The notes beneath the pieces are model-generated. The model saw only the letters and a list, made by a program, of their open reading frames with translations, searched no databases and had not been told where the DNA came from. The position numbers and the translations under genes are program-made. Source: Paenibacillus silvisoli (GTDB lineage Bacteria; Bacillota; Bacilli; Paenibacillales; Paenibacillaceae). Taken from it: a DNA stretch of 64,000 bases. Numbering within the stretch: the stretch's first letter is position 1; the number at the start of each line of letters is the position of its first letter. Location of the stretch: positions 4,694,001-4,758,000 of the forward strand of contig NZ_CP133017.1 in assembly GCF_030866765.1 (NCBI RefSeq), given 5' to 3'. Below, in pieces: positions 53,397 through 61,540 of this stretch.

Positions 53397-54382
53397 TCGG
53401 ACGCCTCCGCCTTGAAGCCGGGGCCGGGTACGACGACGCTGACCGGCGTAAAATAACGCGGCGCCAGAGGCAGGTCTTTGCTGTCCAGCCACTGCTTCAT
53501 CAGATCGACGCTCATTTTGCCCATATCCTCGTAGTGCTGGGAGAGACCCGCGCGAATTTGCTTGCTATCCAGCAGCTGGACGGTTTGCGGAGCGTTGTCG
53601 AACATGAAGACCTGATAGTCCGCTGCCCTCGAACGCGAATGACCGGCCTGCAAAATCTCCTTGGCGGAATCCGTCTGCAAGCCGATGAACGCCTTCACGG
53701 ACGGATTGTGATTCAAAATATCGAATGTTTGTACAGTCGCTTGCGTCTTCGCCGCCGCATTGGAAGCGTATACAAGTTTGATCCCGGCATAGCCGCCGAG
53801 CACCTCTCTAAGCCCCTTTTGCCGCAATTGATCCGTATCGGAGCTGCCGGTGTTCGTTATGATCCCGATCGTTCCTTGGCCGTGCAGCGACGACGCGATA
53901 TGCTTGCCCATGGCAACGCCTTCCTCGTAATGGTCGGAGCCTACATAAGTTTTGCGCAAGCTGCCGGGGGCATCGGAGTTGATCGTAATAACCGGAATGC
54001 CTTTGAACGTCGCTTTATTCACCATATTCGCGAATTCTGGCCGATCGACGCCTTCGATAATGATGCCATCGATTTTGGAAGCGATTGCAATATCGAGCTG
54101 CTTTAATAGCTCTTCGTAATTCGAACGATAGACGCCCCAGAAATCGATCGATAAGCCCTGCGAAGCGGCCGCGTCGCGCGCACCCTTCTGAATCTCGTTC
54201 ATCACGTAGCTGCCTTGCTCTTGCGAAATGAGGACGATCCGCTTCGCATGCAGCTGCACGGCAGGCGTTTCCGGTCCTGTCATCCCCAGATCGTTCTGAT
54301 AGATCGTCAGAATATAAAATATCGTAATGGCTAATGCCGCCAGGCTTCCGACAATAACCGACAACAAGACGAGCTTCTTCAT
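53393..54382 (-). CDS. Membrane-anchored sugar-binding sensor protein (XylFII-like)
   Basis: A 329-residue type I periplasmic-binding protein held by an N-terminal membrane segment (LVLLSVIVGSLAALAITIFYILTIY) with no lipobox Cys and no cleavage site, unlike a transporter-binding protein. Binding-fold landmarks: KRIVLISQEQGSYVMNEIQKGA, IDGIIIEGVDRPEF, IPVITINSDAPGSLRKTYVGSDHYEEG. First gene of the operon with the YesM/LytS kinase and YesN regulator, overlapping the kinase gene by 4 bases. This is the layout of three-component sugar sensors in which the binding protein touches the kinase outside the cell. ATG follows AAGGAGGG. Confidence 0.88.
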   Translation of the reverse strand: MKKLVLLSVIVGSLAALAITIFYILTIYQNDLGMTGPETPAVQLHAKRIVLISQEQGSYVMNEIQKGARDAAASQGLSIDFWGVYRSNYEELLKQLDIAIASKIDGIIIEGVDRPEFANMVNKATFKGIPVITINSDAPGSLRKTYVGSDHYEEGVAMGKHIASSLHGQGTIGIITNTGSSDTDQLRQKGLREVLGGYAGIKLVYASNAAAKTQATVQTFDILNHNPSVKAFIGLQTDSAKEILQAGHSRSRAADYQVFMFDNAPQTVQLLDSKQIRAGLSQHYEDMGKMSVDLMKQWLDSKDLPLAPRYFTPVSVVVPGPGFKAEASE

Positions 54383-54628
54383 GACTGCCCTCCTTGGATA
54401 AAATGCGAATCCATGCACGAATTCGGACTGTTGTCCATTTTATCATGTTTAGCGGATTTCGAATATATGTCCGGCAGCTCTGTCGATTTTTGTCAATTCC
54501 ACTCGCGCTAGTTCCACATCCTGTCAGAATAATCTCCGAGCGATCCCGCCACAATAAAGTAGGCTTTAAGGGGCTAAAGCACGCGTTCCCGAGCCAAATC
54601 CAACACCTATTTAGGAGGACGACACAAC

Positions 54629-55273
54629 ATGAACCAATACGGGCAGCAAGGCTTTAGCAACTTCGCGAACAATAGCTACACAGCTAACACTTCGCAGCCG
54701 GTCATCTCCCACTTCGGCGGCTACCAAGCGCAAAACACGCAATATGGCAGCCATCAGCCGCAGCAATCCTCCTATACCAGCTCGTACTCGCAGCCGGTCA
54801 TTTCTCACTATGGCGGCTATTCGCAGCAATCCGGCCAACAGGCGAACGCTTTCGGAGGCGGCTCCTACAGCCAAGTGTCCCAGCAGCAGCCGGTTATTTC
54901 TCACTTCGGCGGCTACCAAGCGCAGAACGCCGGCTACGGCCATCAACCGATGCAAGCATCTTCGATGAATTCCTATGCGGGCAACAGCTCCTTCAGCCAT
55001 GCATCGCAGCAGCCGGTCATTTCCCACTTCGGCGGCTATCAAGCGAACAACGCGCACTATAGCAACCAGCCGCAGCAAGCTTCGATGAACGCTTACTCCG
55101 GCGGAAGCTCCTATACGACATCGCAGCAGCCGGTTTCCCACTTCGGCGGCTATCAGGCTCAAAATACGCAATACAGCCACCAACCGATGCAATCCTTCAC
55201 GCAGTCTTCTTCGCAGCCGGTCATCGACCATTACGGCGGTTACTCGGCACAGCAGCAGAACCGGTTTCAATAA
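54629..55273 (+). CDS. QPVISHxGGY repeat protein, function unknown
   Basis: A 214-residue low-complexity protein rich in Gln, Ser, Tyr, Gly and Asn. Six repeats carry the core QPVISHFGGYQAQN or a variant (QPVISHYGGYSQQ, QPVSHFGGY, QPVIDHYGGY), separated by Gln/Ser/Tyr linkers of 20-30 residues. It has no signal peptide, membrane segment or charged cluster. ATG follows TTAGGAGG by about 10 bases and a strong terminator follows the gene, so it is real and single-gene. I recognise no domain. Composition resembles self-assembling spore-coat or matrix proteins; this is a guess. A long frame on the opposite strand is a shadow of the repeats. Confidence 0.85.
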   Translation: MNQYGQQGFSNFANNSYTANTSQPVISHFGGYQAQNTQYGSHQPQQSSYTSSYSQPVISHYGGYSQQSGQQANAFGGGSYSQVSQQQPVISHFGGYQAQNAGYGHQPMQASSMNSYAGNSSFSHASQQPVISHFGGYQANNAHYSNQPQQASMNAYSGGSSYTTSQQPVSHFGGYQAQNTQYSHQPMQSFTQSSSQPVIDHYGGYSAQQQNRFQ

Positions 55274-55296
55274 GCTGCAGCCTCTATAAAAAGAGG

Positions 55297-55328
55297 AAAA
55301 CAGCGGGCGCAATCGCCCGCTGTTTTTT
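55297..55328. terminator. Bidirectional terminator, repeat protein / SDR
   Basis: AAAACAGCGGGCG (55297-55309), loop CAAT, CGCCCGCTGTTTT (55314-55326): perfect 13-bp stem with flanking T/A runs. Confidence 0.93.
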
Positions 55329-55330
55329 CA

Positions 55331-56101
55331 TTAAAGCACCATACCGCCGGACGCTTCGATCCGCTGCGCATTCACCCAGCCCATCTCGTCCGTACAGAGC
55401 GAAGCGATCACGCCGCCGATGTCATCCGGCTGACCGGCGCGTCCGAGCGCGGTAATGGATGCAATATGAGCATTCACATTCGGATTGTCGCGAAGCGTGC
55501 CGCCGCCGAAATCGGTCGCGATCGCGCCTGGAGCGACTGCATTGACGCGAATGCCTCGTTTGCCAAGCTCCTTCGCCCAGTATCGCGTCATCACTTCGAC
55601 AGCACCCTTCATCGAAGCGTATGCGCTGTATCCCTCGATTGAAAAACGCGTTAGTCCCGTGGAAATATTCACGATGCCTCCGTTGTCCGCAATAAGCGGC
55701 AGCAGCCTCTGCGTTAAGAAGTATACCCCTTTGAAGTGGATATTCATCAACGTGTCGAACTGCTCTTCCGTCGTGCTCGGGAAAGGCGTGTTCATGCCGA
55801 TGCCGGCATTGTTGATCAAGTAATCGAAGCTGTCGCGATTCCATATCGCCGTCAGCACTTCGCGAAGAGACGCGGCGAACGCATCGAAGGACGAGACGAG
55901 GCTCGTGTCCAGCTGCAGCGCGGCTGCTTTGCCGCCCTGCCGCTCGATTTCGCGCACGACCTCTTCCGCTTCGGCTTTTTGCGAATAATACGTCACAACC
56001 ACGTCTACGCCTTTGCGCGCCAAGGCCATTGCCGTATTTTTTCCGAGACCGCGGCTGCCGCCGGTAACAAGCGCTATTTTGGAAGGATGATTCGTATTCA
56101 T
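55331..56101 (-). CDS. Short-chain dehydrogenase/reductase
   Basis: A 256-residue classical SDR. Cofactor motif VTGGSRGLGKNTA near residues 12-24, structural NNAG at the expected place, and the catalytic Tyr-Lys pair in YSAYASMKGAVE after VNIST. It resembles FabG-like 3-oxoacyl-reductases, but these motifs do not tell substrates apart. It is divergent from a MerR-family gene and driven by a promoter with a 19-bp spacer and a palindromic operator, so it is very probably the target of that regulator, likely in response to an aldehyde, electrophile or similar stress. Confidence 0.92.
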   Translation of the reverse strand: MNTNHPSKIALVTGGSRGLGKNTAMALARKGVDVVVTYYSQKAEAEEVVREIERQGGKAAALQLDTSLVSSFDAFAASLREVLTAIWNRDSFDYLINNAGIGMNTPFPSTTEEQFDTLMNIHFKGVYFLTQRLLPLIADNGGIVNISTGLTRFSIEGYSAYASMKGAVEVMTRYWAKELGKRGIRVNAVAPGAIATDFGGGTLRDNPNVNAHIASITALGRAGQPDDIGGVIASLCTDEMGWVNAQRIEASGGMVL

Positions 56102-56170
56102 GGATTCGATATTCCCCTTTGTTCGTTCAATTTGGCCTCTTGACCGGATCGATCGTTGAGGTCTAAAGTG

Positions 56171-56201
56171 AGAATACAGCTTCGAGTTAACTCTAAGTCA
56201 A
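56171..56201 (-). promoter_or_regulatory. MerR-type promoter driving the SDR gene
   Basis: On the minus strand: -35 TTGACT (56201-56196), a 19-bp spacer, -10 TATTCT (56176-56171). An 18-bp palindrome CTTCGAGTTAACTCTAAG (56180-56197, one mismatched pair) fills the spacer. An overlong spacer holding the operator is the hallmark of MerR-family activation by DNA twisting. Confidence 0.85.
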
Positions 56202-56221
56202 GCATGGGAGGCAGAAAAATT

Positions 56222-56632
56222 ATGGACTATACGATCAACGAGGTCGCACGCAAATTCGGGCTTACCGCGCATACGCTGCGCTACTACGACAAAGAAGGGC
56301 TGCTCCCTTTCGTCGAACGCACGCCATCGGGCAACCGCAGGTTCACGGATGAGGATTTGAATTGGATTGCCCTCATCTGCTGCCTGAAGGATACCGGCAT
56401 GCCGATCAAAGAAATCAAAACCTACAGCGAGTGGGCGTTGAAAGGCAAGGATACGGTCGATGAACGGAAACGAATGCTGATCGAGCACCGGCTGGAGGTA
56501 GTCCGCCAGATCGAGCAGCTGCAGCATAATTTGAAGCTGATCGACGACAAAATCGGGTTCTACAACGATCCCGAGTACATCGCGCATTTAGAGGAGCGGC
56601 TGAACCGCCGGGGCCATCACCAACAGGCTTAG
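56222..56632 (+). CDS. MerR-family transcriptional regulator
   Basis: A 136-residue regulator. The N-terminal winged helix is textbook MerR: YTINEVARKFGLTAHTLRYYDKEGLLP, then RTPSGNRRFTDEDL. A long coiled-coil helix follows (KRMLIEHRLEVVRQIEQLQHNL). There is no Cys cluster for metal binding, which points to the NmlR/AdhR-like or small-effector subfamily. ATG at 56222 follows GGGAGG by 10 bases. It is divergent from the SDR gene, and the only MerR-type operator found lies between the two. Confidence 0.93.
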   Translation: MDYTINEVARKFGLTAHTLRYYDKEGLLPFVERTPSGNRRFTDEDLNWIALICCLKDTGMPIKEIKTYSEWALKGKDTVDERKRMLIEHRLEVVRQIEQLQHNLKLIDDKIGFYNDPEYIAHLEERLNRRGHHQQA

Positions 56633-56634
56633 GC

Positions 56635-57219
56635 TTATATCGGTTCAAAACTTTTTCGTTTGCTTAACCAATCGGCAATGATATAAATCGCCATGTAGAT
56701 GGGCAAGGAATAAACGTATTTCCACTCTTTGGGATCGTAGTGACCAATCCACTTATAAAACGGTTCCGCCACAAAACTGGTGAAAAGGCCGAAAAAAAGC
56801 GCCTTCCACAAATAATGTATCCTTTGTTTAAACTGGATGAGCAGCAGCACAAAAACAGGGATCATTGAAAAATCCCATGGAATATAAGAGGGTATTGTGG
56901 GGGTTAACTTTACAAGATACCTCCATGCGCCGTATGAGATGCCGAGATAGTCCAAATAACAGGAAATAATCATGACATAAAAACCGACGAATAATAAACG
57001 GCTTGTGGATTCTTTTTTTCGCACAACAATCCACAGCGTCCATGGCAACGTGACTTCCGCTACTTTAATCCACCATCCGAAAGTAAATGGCATTTCATTC
57101 ATGAATACCGGAACAAAGTCAATTTGCGCTTGCGCGATCGCATCATGCGCTTCTTTTACTTTTTGAACTGTGCTTTCATCCACGACAAATGAGAACCTCC
57201 AATGTACGCCATGCTCCAC
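56635..57219 (-). CDS. Multi-pass membrane protein, CBO0543-like
   Basis: A protein of up to 194 residues with about five membrane segments (WWIKVAEVTLPWTLWIVV; LLFVGFYVMIISCYLDYLG; MIPVFVLLLIQF; FFGLFTSFVAEPFYKWIG; YSLPIYMAIYIIADWL). The pattern with PWDFSMIPV and AEPFYKWIGHY resembles the Firmicute family often labelled CBO0543, whose function is not known. The start is uncertain: GTG at 57219, or GTG at 57183 behind GGAGG at 12 bases. It ends 3 bases from the end of the convergent MerR gene with no terminator between. Confidence 0.75.
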   Translation of the reverse strand: MEHGVHWRFSFVVDESTVQKVKEAHDAIAQAQIDFVPVFMNEMPFTFGWWIKVAEVTLPWTLWIVVRKKESTSRLLFVGFYVMIISCYLDYLGISYGAWRYLVKLTPTIPSYIPWDFSMIPVFVLLLIQFKQRIHYLWKALFFGLFTSFVAEPFYKWIGHYDPKEWKYVYSLPIYMAIYIIADWLSKRKSFEPI

Positions 57220-57254
57220 TCGAAGTATTTACTTGTATGGAAGATGATAAACGT

Positions 57255-57282
57255 AAAAAACCGCCTGCATTCATGCAGACGG
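57255..57282 (-). terminator. Terminator of ahpC-ahpF copy 1
   Basis: CCGCCTGCAT pairs with ATGCAGACGG (57261-57282, one G-T type mismatch), followed on the minus strand by six T. Confidence 0.85.
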
Positions 57283-57297
57283 CCAGATGCGGCGCTA

Positions 57298-58827
57298 TTA
57301 ATGGCGGATGAGATAATCGAAGGCGCTTAATGCTGCGGTCGCGCCCGAGCCCATCGAAATAACGATTTGGTTATACGGACTGTCCGTGCAATCGCCGCCG
57401 GCGAATACGCCCGGCATGCTCGTTGCTCCGCGTTTGTCCGTGACGATTTCCCCGGCGCCCGTCCGTTCGATGCCGTCGCCGAGCCATTCGGTATTCGGAA
57501 CGAGACCGATTTGCACGAATACGCCTTCGAGCTCGACATGCTTCTCGGCTCCCGTGTCGCGTTCGATGTAGGAAATGCCGTTCACTTTGTCCGTGCCCGT
57601 AATTTCTTTCGTTTGCACGTTCTTCAGCACCGTTACGTTCGGAAGACTGTACAGACGATCCTGCAGCACGGCGTCCGCTTTCAGCTCCGGAGAGGAGGAC
57701 ATGAGCGTGACATGGCTGGCGATGCCCGCGAGGTCGATCGCCGCCTCGACGCCGGAGTTGCCCCCGCCGGCAACGGCTACGCGCTTGCCGGCGTACAACG
57801 GACCGTCGCAATGCGGGCAGTAAGCGACGCCTTTATTTTTGAACTCCTCTTCGCCCGGAACGCCGATATTGCGCCAGCGAGCGCCCGTGGAGAGTATAAC
57901 GGTTTTGCTCTTGAGCACGGCGCCGTTCTCGAGCTCGACTTCGATGAGGTCGCCCTTCGTAAGCCGCGTCGCGCGCTGAAGCTTCATGATGTCGACGTTG
58001 TACTCCTTCACATGCTCTTCCAGACTAGCCGCAAGCCTAGGACCTTCCGTGTACTTCACGCCGATGAGGTTCTCGATGCCGACCGTATCGACCACCTGGC
58101 CGCCGAAGCGGTCCGCTACGATACCGGTGCGGATTCCTTTGCGCGCCGCGTAGATCGCCGCGCTCGCGCCCGCAGGACCGCCGCCGACGACAAGCACGTC
58201 GAACGGCTCTTTGCTGAACAGCGCCGAGTCATCGCGAACCGAACCCATTTTGGACAAAATTTCGTCGATCGTCATGCGGCCGCCGCCGAAAAATTCGCCG
58301 TTCAGGAACACGGACGGCACAGCCATAATGTTCTTGCTCTCGACCTCCGCTGTGAACGCCGCGCCGTCGATCATCGTGTGCGAAATGCCGGGATTGAGCA
58401 CGCTCATCAGGTTCAGCGCCTGCACGACGTCCGGGCAGTTATGGCAGCTTAAGCTGATGTACGTTTCGAAGCGGTACACGCCTTGAATGCTCTTGATCCG
58501 GTCGATCACGTCCTGCTCGACTTTAGGCGCTCTGCCGCTGACCTGCAGCAGTGCCAGCACCAAGGACGTAAATTCGTGGCCGAGCGGCACGCCCGCAAAC
58601 ACGATGCCGGTGTTCTCGCCAGGGCGGTTCACGCTAAAGCTCGGCGTTCGCGGCAAATCCGCTTTCTCGATCCGGATCCGTGTCGTCATCCCCGCAAGCG
58701 CGTCCATCAGCCCGAGCATGTCCTGCGATACTTGATCGTCGCTCGCGCTCACTTTAATCTGGACGTCGCCTTCCATCAGGCCAAGGTATTGCTGTAATTG
58801 CGCCTTGATTTCCGCATCTAATACCAT
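57298..58827 (-). CDS. ahpF: Alkyl hydroperoxide reductase subunit F, copy 1
   Basis: A 509-residue NADH-dependent flavoprotein that reduces AhpC. N-terminal double-thioredoxin domain with CxxC Cys128/Cys131 in SLSCHNCPDVV. FAD motif VLVVGGGPAGASAAIYAARKG near residue 211; second redox pair Cys337/Cys340 in AYCPHCDGPL; NAD motif VAVAGGGNSGVEAA; C-terminal FAD motif GVFAGGDCTDSPYNQ. Full length for the family. It lies 31 bases after ahpC copy 1 with no promoter between, so the two are one operon. A very similar copy is at 59841-61370. Confidence 0.96.
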   Translation of the reverse strand: MVLDAEIKAQLQQYLGLMEGDVQIKVSASDDQVSQDMLGLMDALAGMTTRIRIEKADLPRTPSFSVNRPGENTGIVFAGVPLGHEFTSLVLALLQVSGRAPKVEQDVIDRIKSIQGVYRFETYISLSCHNCPDVVQALNLMSVLNPGISHTMIDGAAFTAEVESKNIMAVPSVFLNGEFFGGGRMTIDEILSKMGSVRDDSALFSKEPFDVLVVGGGPAGASAAIYAARKGIRTGIVADRFGGQVVDTVGIENLIGVKYTEGPRLAASLEEHVKEYNVDIMKLQRATRLTKGDLIEVELENGAVLKSKTVILSTGARWRNIGVPGEEEFKNKGVAYCPHCDGPLYAGKRVAVAGGGNSGVEAAIDLAGIASHVTLMSSSPELKADAVLQDRLYSLPNVTVLKNVQTKEITGTDKVNGISYIERDTGAEKHVELEGVFVQIGLVPNTEWLGDGIERTGAGEIVTDKRGATSMPGVFAGGDCTDSPYNQIVISMGSGATAALSAFDYLIRH

Positions 58828-58858
58828 CTCTCATCCACCCCCTGGTCTCTATATCTTC

Positions 58859-59422
58859 TTAGATCTTGCCGACAAGATCCAAGCTCGGCTTCAGCGTCGA
58901 ACCGCCTTCTTGCCATTTCGCCGGGCAAACCTCGCCTGGATTGTTGCGCACATATTGAGCTGCCTTGATTTTGTTCACGAGCGTGCTTGCATCGCGGCCG
59001 ATGCCGCCTGCCGTAATTTCAACCGTTTGAACGACACCGTCCGGGTCGATGATGAACGTGCCGCGGTCGGCCAAGCCGTCTTCCTCGATCAGCACGTCGA
59101 AGTTGCGGGAAATCGTATGCGCCGGGTCGCCGATCATGATGTACTCGATTTTGCCGATCGTTTCCGAGTTGTCGTGCCATGCTTTGTGCGTGAAATGCGT
59201 GTCCGTCGATACGGAGTAAACTTCGACGCCAAGCGATTTCAAGGTTGCGTATTGATCCTGCAGGTCGCCAAGCTCCGTTGGGCAAACGAATGTAAAGTCA
59301 GCCGGGTAGAAGCAGACAACGCTCCATTGGCCTTTGAAATTCGCTTCCGTTACTTCGATGAAATCACCGTTTTGGTAAGCTTGCGCTTGGAATGGCTGTA
59401 CTTCTTTTCCGATTAGAGACAT
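58859..59422 (-). CDS. ahpC: Alkyl hydroperoxide reductase subunit C (peroxiredoxin), copy 1
   Basis: A 187-residue typical 2-Cys peroxiredoxin that reduces hydrogen peroxide, organic peroxides and peroxynitrite. Peroxidatic Cys47 in [11 protein letters not shown]; resolving Cys166 in GEVCPAKW. Differs from copy 2 at only about 11 positions, mostly near the N-terminus and C-terminal third. Driven by a PerR-type promoter and followed directly by ahpF. Confidence 0.97.
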   Translation of the reverse strand: MSLIGKEVQPFQAQAYQNGDFIEVTEANFKGQWSVVCFYPADFTFVCPTELGDLQDQYATLKSLGVEVYSVSTDTHFTHKAWHDNSETIGKIEYIMIGDPAHTISRNFDVLIEEDGLADRGTFIIDPDGVVQTVEITAGGIGRDASTLVNKIKAAQYVRNNPGEVCPAKWQEGGSTLKPSLDLVGKI

Positions 59423-59454
59423 GATGTCGTTCCTCCTGTAGAATAAGCTTTAAT

Positions 59455-59536
59455 TTAGAATTATTATAAATTGATATTAGTTCTCATTGGGCGTTTTGTC
59501 AACCCATTTACAGCTTCCAATTGATAATTATTTTCA
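59455..59536 (-). promoter_or_regulatory. ahpC copy 1 promoter with PerR box and upstream Fur/PerR-like box
   Basis: Minus strand: -35 TTGACA (59502-59497), 17-bp spacer, -10 TAATAT (59479-59474). Just downstream TTAGAATTATTATAA (59455-59469) matches the PerR consensus TTATAATNATTATAA at all but one position. Upstream TGATAATTATTTTCA (59522-59536) matches the 7-1-7 Fur/PerR form with one mismatch. Peroxide induction through PerR is expected. Confidence 0.85.
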
Positions 59537-59566
59537 ATTGAGCCGAAATGCATCCCCCTGGAATTT

Positions 59567-59750
59567 TAACGGTTGTTACAGCGCTTATATCCCCCAAACA
59601 GCCACTCTAAAATTCGTAACGGTTGCAGTCGAGTCTATTCCGGCAAATCGGCACGAATTGGCGTAAATTGAGACCAATAAGCGCTGTGGCGACCGTTACA
59701 GCTGGAAATCAAGCATTTGGAGCCAAATAGGCGCTGTGGCAACCGTCAGC
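59567..59750. repeat. Intergenic repeat block with paired TAACGGTT / AACCGTTA sites (copy 2)
   Basis: TAACGGTT at 59567 and 59617, then inverted GACCGTTA at 59691 and AACCGTCA at 59741; spacing 50, 74 and 50. AAGCGCTGTGGC and AGGCGCTGTGGC precede the last two sites, as GCGCTGGC and GCGCAGCAGC do in the block at 9696-9881. The first site reads on as ACAGCGCTTAT, pairing with the third. Apart from this block and the adjoining promoter and terminator, 59423-59840 holds no gene. Confidence 0.75.
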
Positions 59751-59778
59751 ACATTTGAAGCACGCAAGCGTCTCCATG

Positions 59779-59816
59779 AAAAAAACCGCCCGCATCCTTT
59801 GGGACACAAGGCGGTC
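59779..59816 (-). terminator. Terminator of ahpF copy 2
   Basis: Minus strand: CCGCC, TTGTGTCC, CAAA loop, GGATGCGG, GCGG, then seven T. Imperfect stem with a strong T-run. Confidence 0.75.
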
Positions 59817-59840
59817 GAACGAGTACGATCACTGCAGCGA

Positions 59841-61370
59841 TTAATTGCGGATGAGATAATCGAAGGCACCCAAAGCTGCGGTTGCGCCCGAGCCCATCGA
59901 AATAATGATTTGCTTATACGGACTGTTCGTGCAGTCGCCTGCGGCGAATACGCCCGGCAAGGTCGTCGCGCCATGGCTGTTGACGACGATTTCGCCGAAA
60001 CGGGTACGTTCGATGCCCTCGCCAAGCCAGTCGGTATTCGGAACAAGTCCGATCTGAACGAACACGCCTTCAAGCTCGACATGCTTCTCGGCGCCCGTAT
60101 CGCGTTCGATATAGGAAATGCCGTTGACTTTGTCCGTGCCGGTAATTTCTTTCGTCTGCACGTTCTTGTGCACCGTGACGTTCGGCAGACTGAACAGACG
60201 GTCTTGCAGCACGGAGTCCGCCTTCAATTCCGGAGCGAATTCCAGAACCGTCACATGGCTCGTAATGCCCGCCAGGTCGATCGCCGCCTCGATGCCGGAG
60301 TTGCCTCCGCCGATGACGGCTACGCGCTTGCCGGCAAACAGCGGACCGTCGCAATGCGGGCAATACGCCACGCCTTTGTTCTTGAACTCCGCTTCGCCCG
60401 GCACGCCGATATTGCGCCAGCGCGCGCCCGTGGAAAGAATGACGGTTTTGCTCTTCAGCACGGCGCCGTTCTCAAGCTCGACTTCTATAAGGTCACTCTT
60501 CGTGAGACTTTTCGCGCGCTGCAGCTTCATGACGTCGACGTTGTACTCTTTCACATGCTCCTCGAGGCTAGCCGCGAGCTTCGGACCTTCGGTATATTTC
60601 AAGCTGATAAAATTTTCGATGCCGACCGTATCCATCACTTGGCCGCCGAAGCGTTCCGCCACGACGCCTGTGCGAATGCCTTTACGCGCCGCGTAAATGG
60701 CCGCGCTCGCGCCCGCAGGACCGCCGCCGACGACAAGCACGTCGTACGGCTCCTTGTTGAACAGCTCCGAGTCGTCGCGCTTCGTGCCGATTTTGGCCAA
60801 AATCTCGTCGATCGTCATGCGGCCGCCGCCGAAAAACTCGCCGTTCAAGAACACCGATGGCACCGCCATGACGTTGTTCCCTTCGGCTTCGGCTTTGAAC
60901 ACCGCGCCGTCGATCATCGTATGCGAAATGCCTGGATTCAGCACGCTCATCAGGTTCAGCGCCTGCACGACATCCGGGCAGTTATGGCAGCTCAAGCTGA
61001 TGTACGACTCGAAACGGTACTCGCCTCTGATGCTCTTGATCTGATCGATCACGGATTGCTCCGCTTTAGGAGCTCTGCCGCTGACTTGCAGAAGCGCAAG
61101 CACAAGCGACGTAAACTCGTGACCGAGCGGGATGCCTGCGAACGCAATGCCCGTTTCCTCGCCTGGGCGATTGACGCTGAAGCTTGGCTTTCTCGACAAT
61201 TCCGCCTGCTCTACTTTAATCCGGGAAGTCATGCCGACCAGTTCGTCCATAAGCTCAAGCATATCCTTCGATGCTTGATCGTCGCCTGCGCAAACTTTAA
61301 TATGAACGTCGCCTTCCATCAAGCCGAGGTATTGATTTAATTGTGCCTTAATTTCCGCGTCTAATACCAT
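59841..61370 (-). CDS. ahpF: Alkyl hydroperoxide reductase subunit F, copy 2
   Basis: A 509-residue AhpF nearly identical to copy 1, with all redox centres intact (SLSCHNCPDVV, AYCPHCDGPL, FAD and NAD glycine motifs, GVFAAGDCTNSPYKQ). Differences cluster in the N-terminal 60 residues and around residues 380-400 (EFAPELKAD here, SSSPELKAD in copy 1). Unlike copy 1 it is separated from its ahpC by 170 bases that hold an ahpC terminator and a complete PerR-type promoter, so it can be expressed on its own. Confidence 0.96.
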   Translation of the reverse strand: MVLDAEIKAQLNQYLGLMEGDVHIKVCAGDDQASKDMLELMDELVGMTSRIKVEQAELSRKPSFSVNRPGEETGIAFAGIPLGHEFTSLVLALLQVSGRAPKAEQSVIDQIKSIRGEYRFESYISLSCHNCPDVVQALNLMSVLNPGISHTMIDGAVFKAEAEGNNVMAVPSVFLNGEFFGGGRMTIDEILAKIGTKRDDSELFNKEPYDVLVVGGGPAGASAAIYAARKGIRTGVVAERFGGQVMDTVGIENFISLKYTEGPKLAASLEEHVKEYNVDVMKLQRAKSLTKSDLIEVELENGAVLKSKTVILSTGARWRNIGVPGEAEFKNKGVAYCPHCDGPLFAGKRVAVIGGGNSGIEAAIDLAGITSHVTVLEFAPELKADSVLQDRLFSLPNVTVHKNVQTKEITGTDKVNGISYIERDTGAEKHVELEGVFVQIGLVPNTDWLGEGIERTRFGEIVVNSHGATTLPGVFAAGDCTNSPYKQIIISMGSGATAALGAFDYLIRN

Positions 61371-61392
61371 TCTTCGATTCCCTCCCTGTAAT

Positions 61393-61474
61393 TTAAAATT
61401 ATTATAAACTGATACTAATTCTCAGTAGGTTGTTTTGTCAATAAGGATTATGTTCCAAATGATAATGATTTTCA
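61393..61474 (-). promoter_or_regulatory. ahpF copy 2 promoter with PerR box and Fur/PerR-like box
   Basis: Minus strand: -35 TTGACA (61441-61436), 18-bp spacer, -10 TAGTAT (61417-61412), PerR box TTAAAATTATTATAA (61393-61407, one mismatch) and upstream TGATAATGATTTTCA (61460-61474, one mismatch). Same arrangement as both ahpC promoters. Confidence 0.8.
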
Positions 61475-61485
61475 ATTAGATCAAT

Positions 61486-61518
61486 AAAAAACCGCCCGCA
61501 CCGATTGGATGCGAGCGG
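61486..61518 (-). terminator. Terminator of ahpC copy 2
   Basis: CCGCCCGCA (61492-61500) pairs with TGCGAGCGG (61510-61518), one mismatch; minus strand ends TTTTTTATTG. Confidence 0.85.
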
Positions 61519-61540
61519 CATAAAAAATTTATGTCGTTCC

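Noticed and set aside
54611-55312. 233-codon minus-strand frame with Leu/Arg/Val repeats
   Set aside because: It is the mirror of the QPVISHxGGY repeats; the plus strand has the ribosome binding site and terminator.
59736-61340. 534-codon plus-strand open frame
   Set aside because: Antisense of ahpF copy 2; a similar frame appears opposite ahpF copy 1, as expected for shadows of homologous genes.
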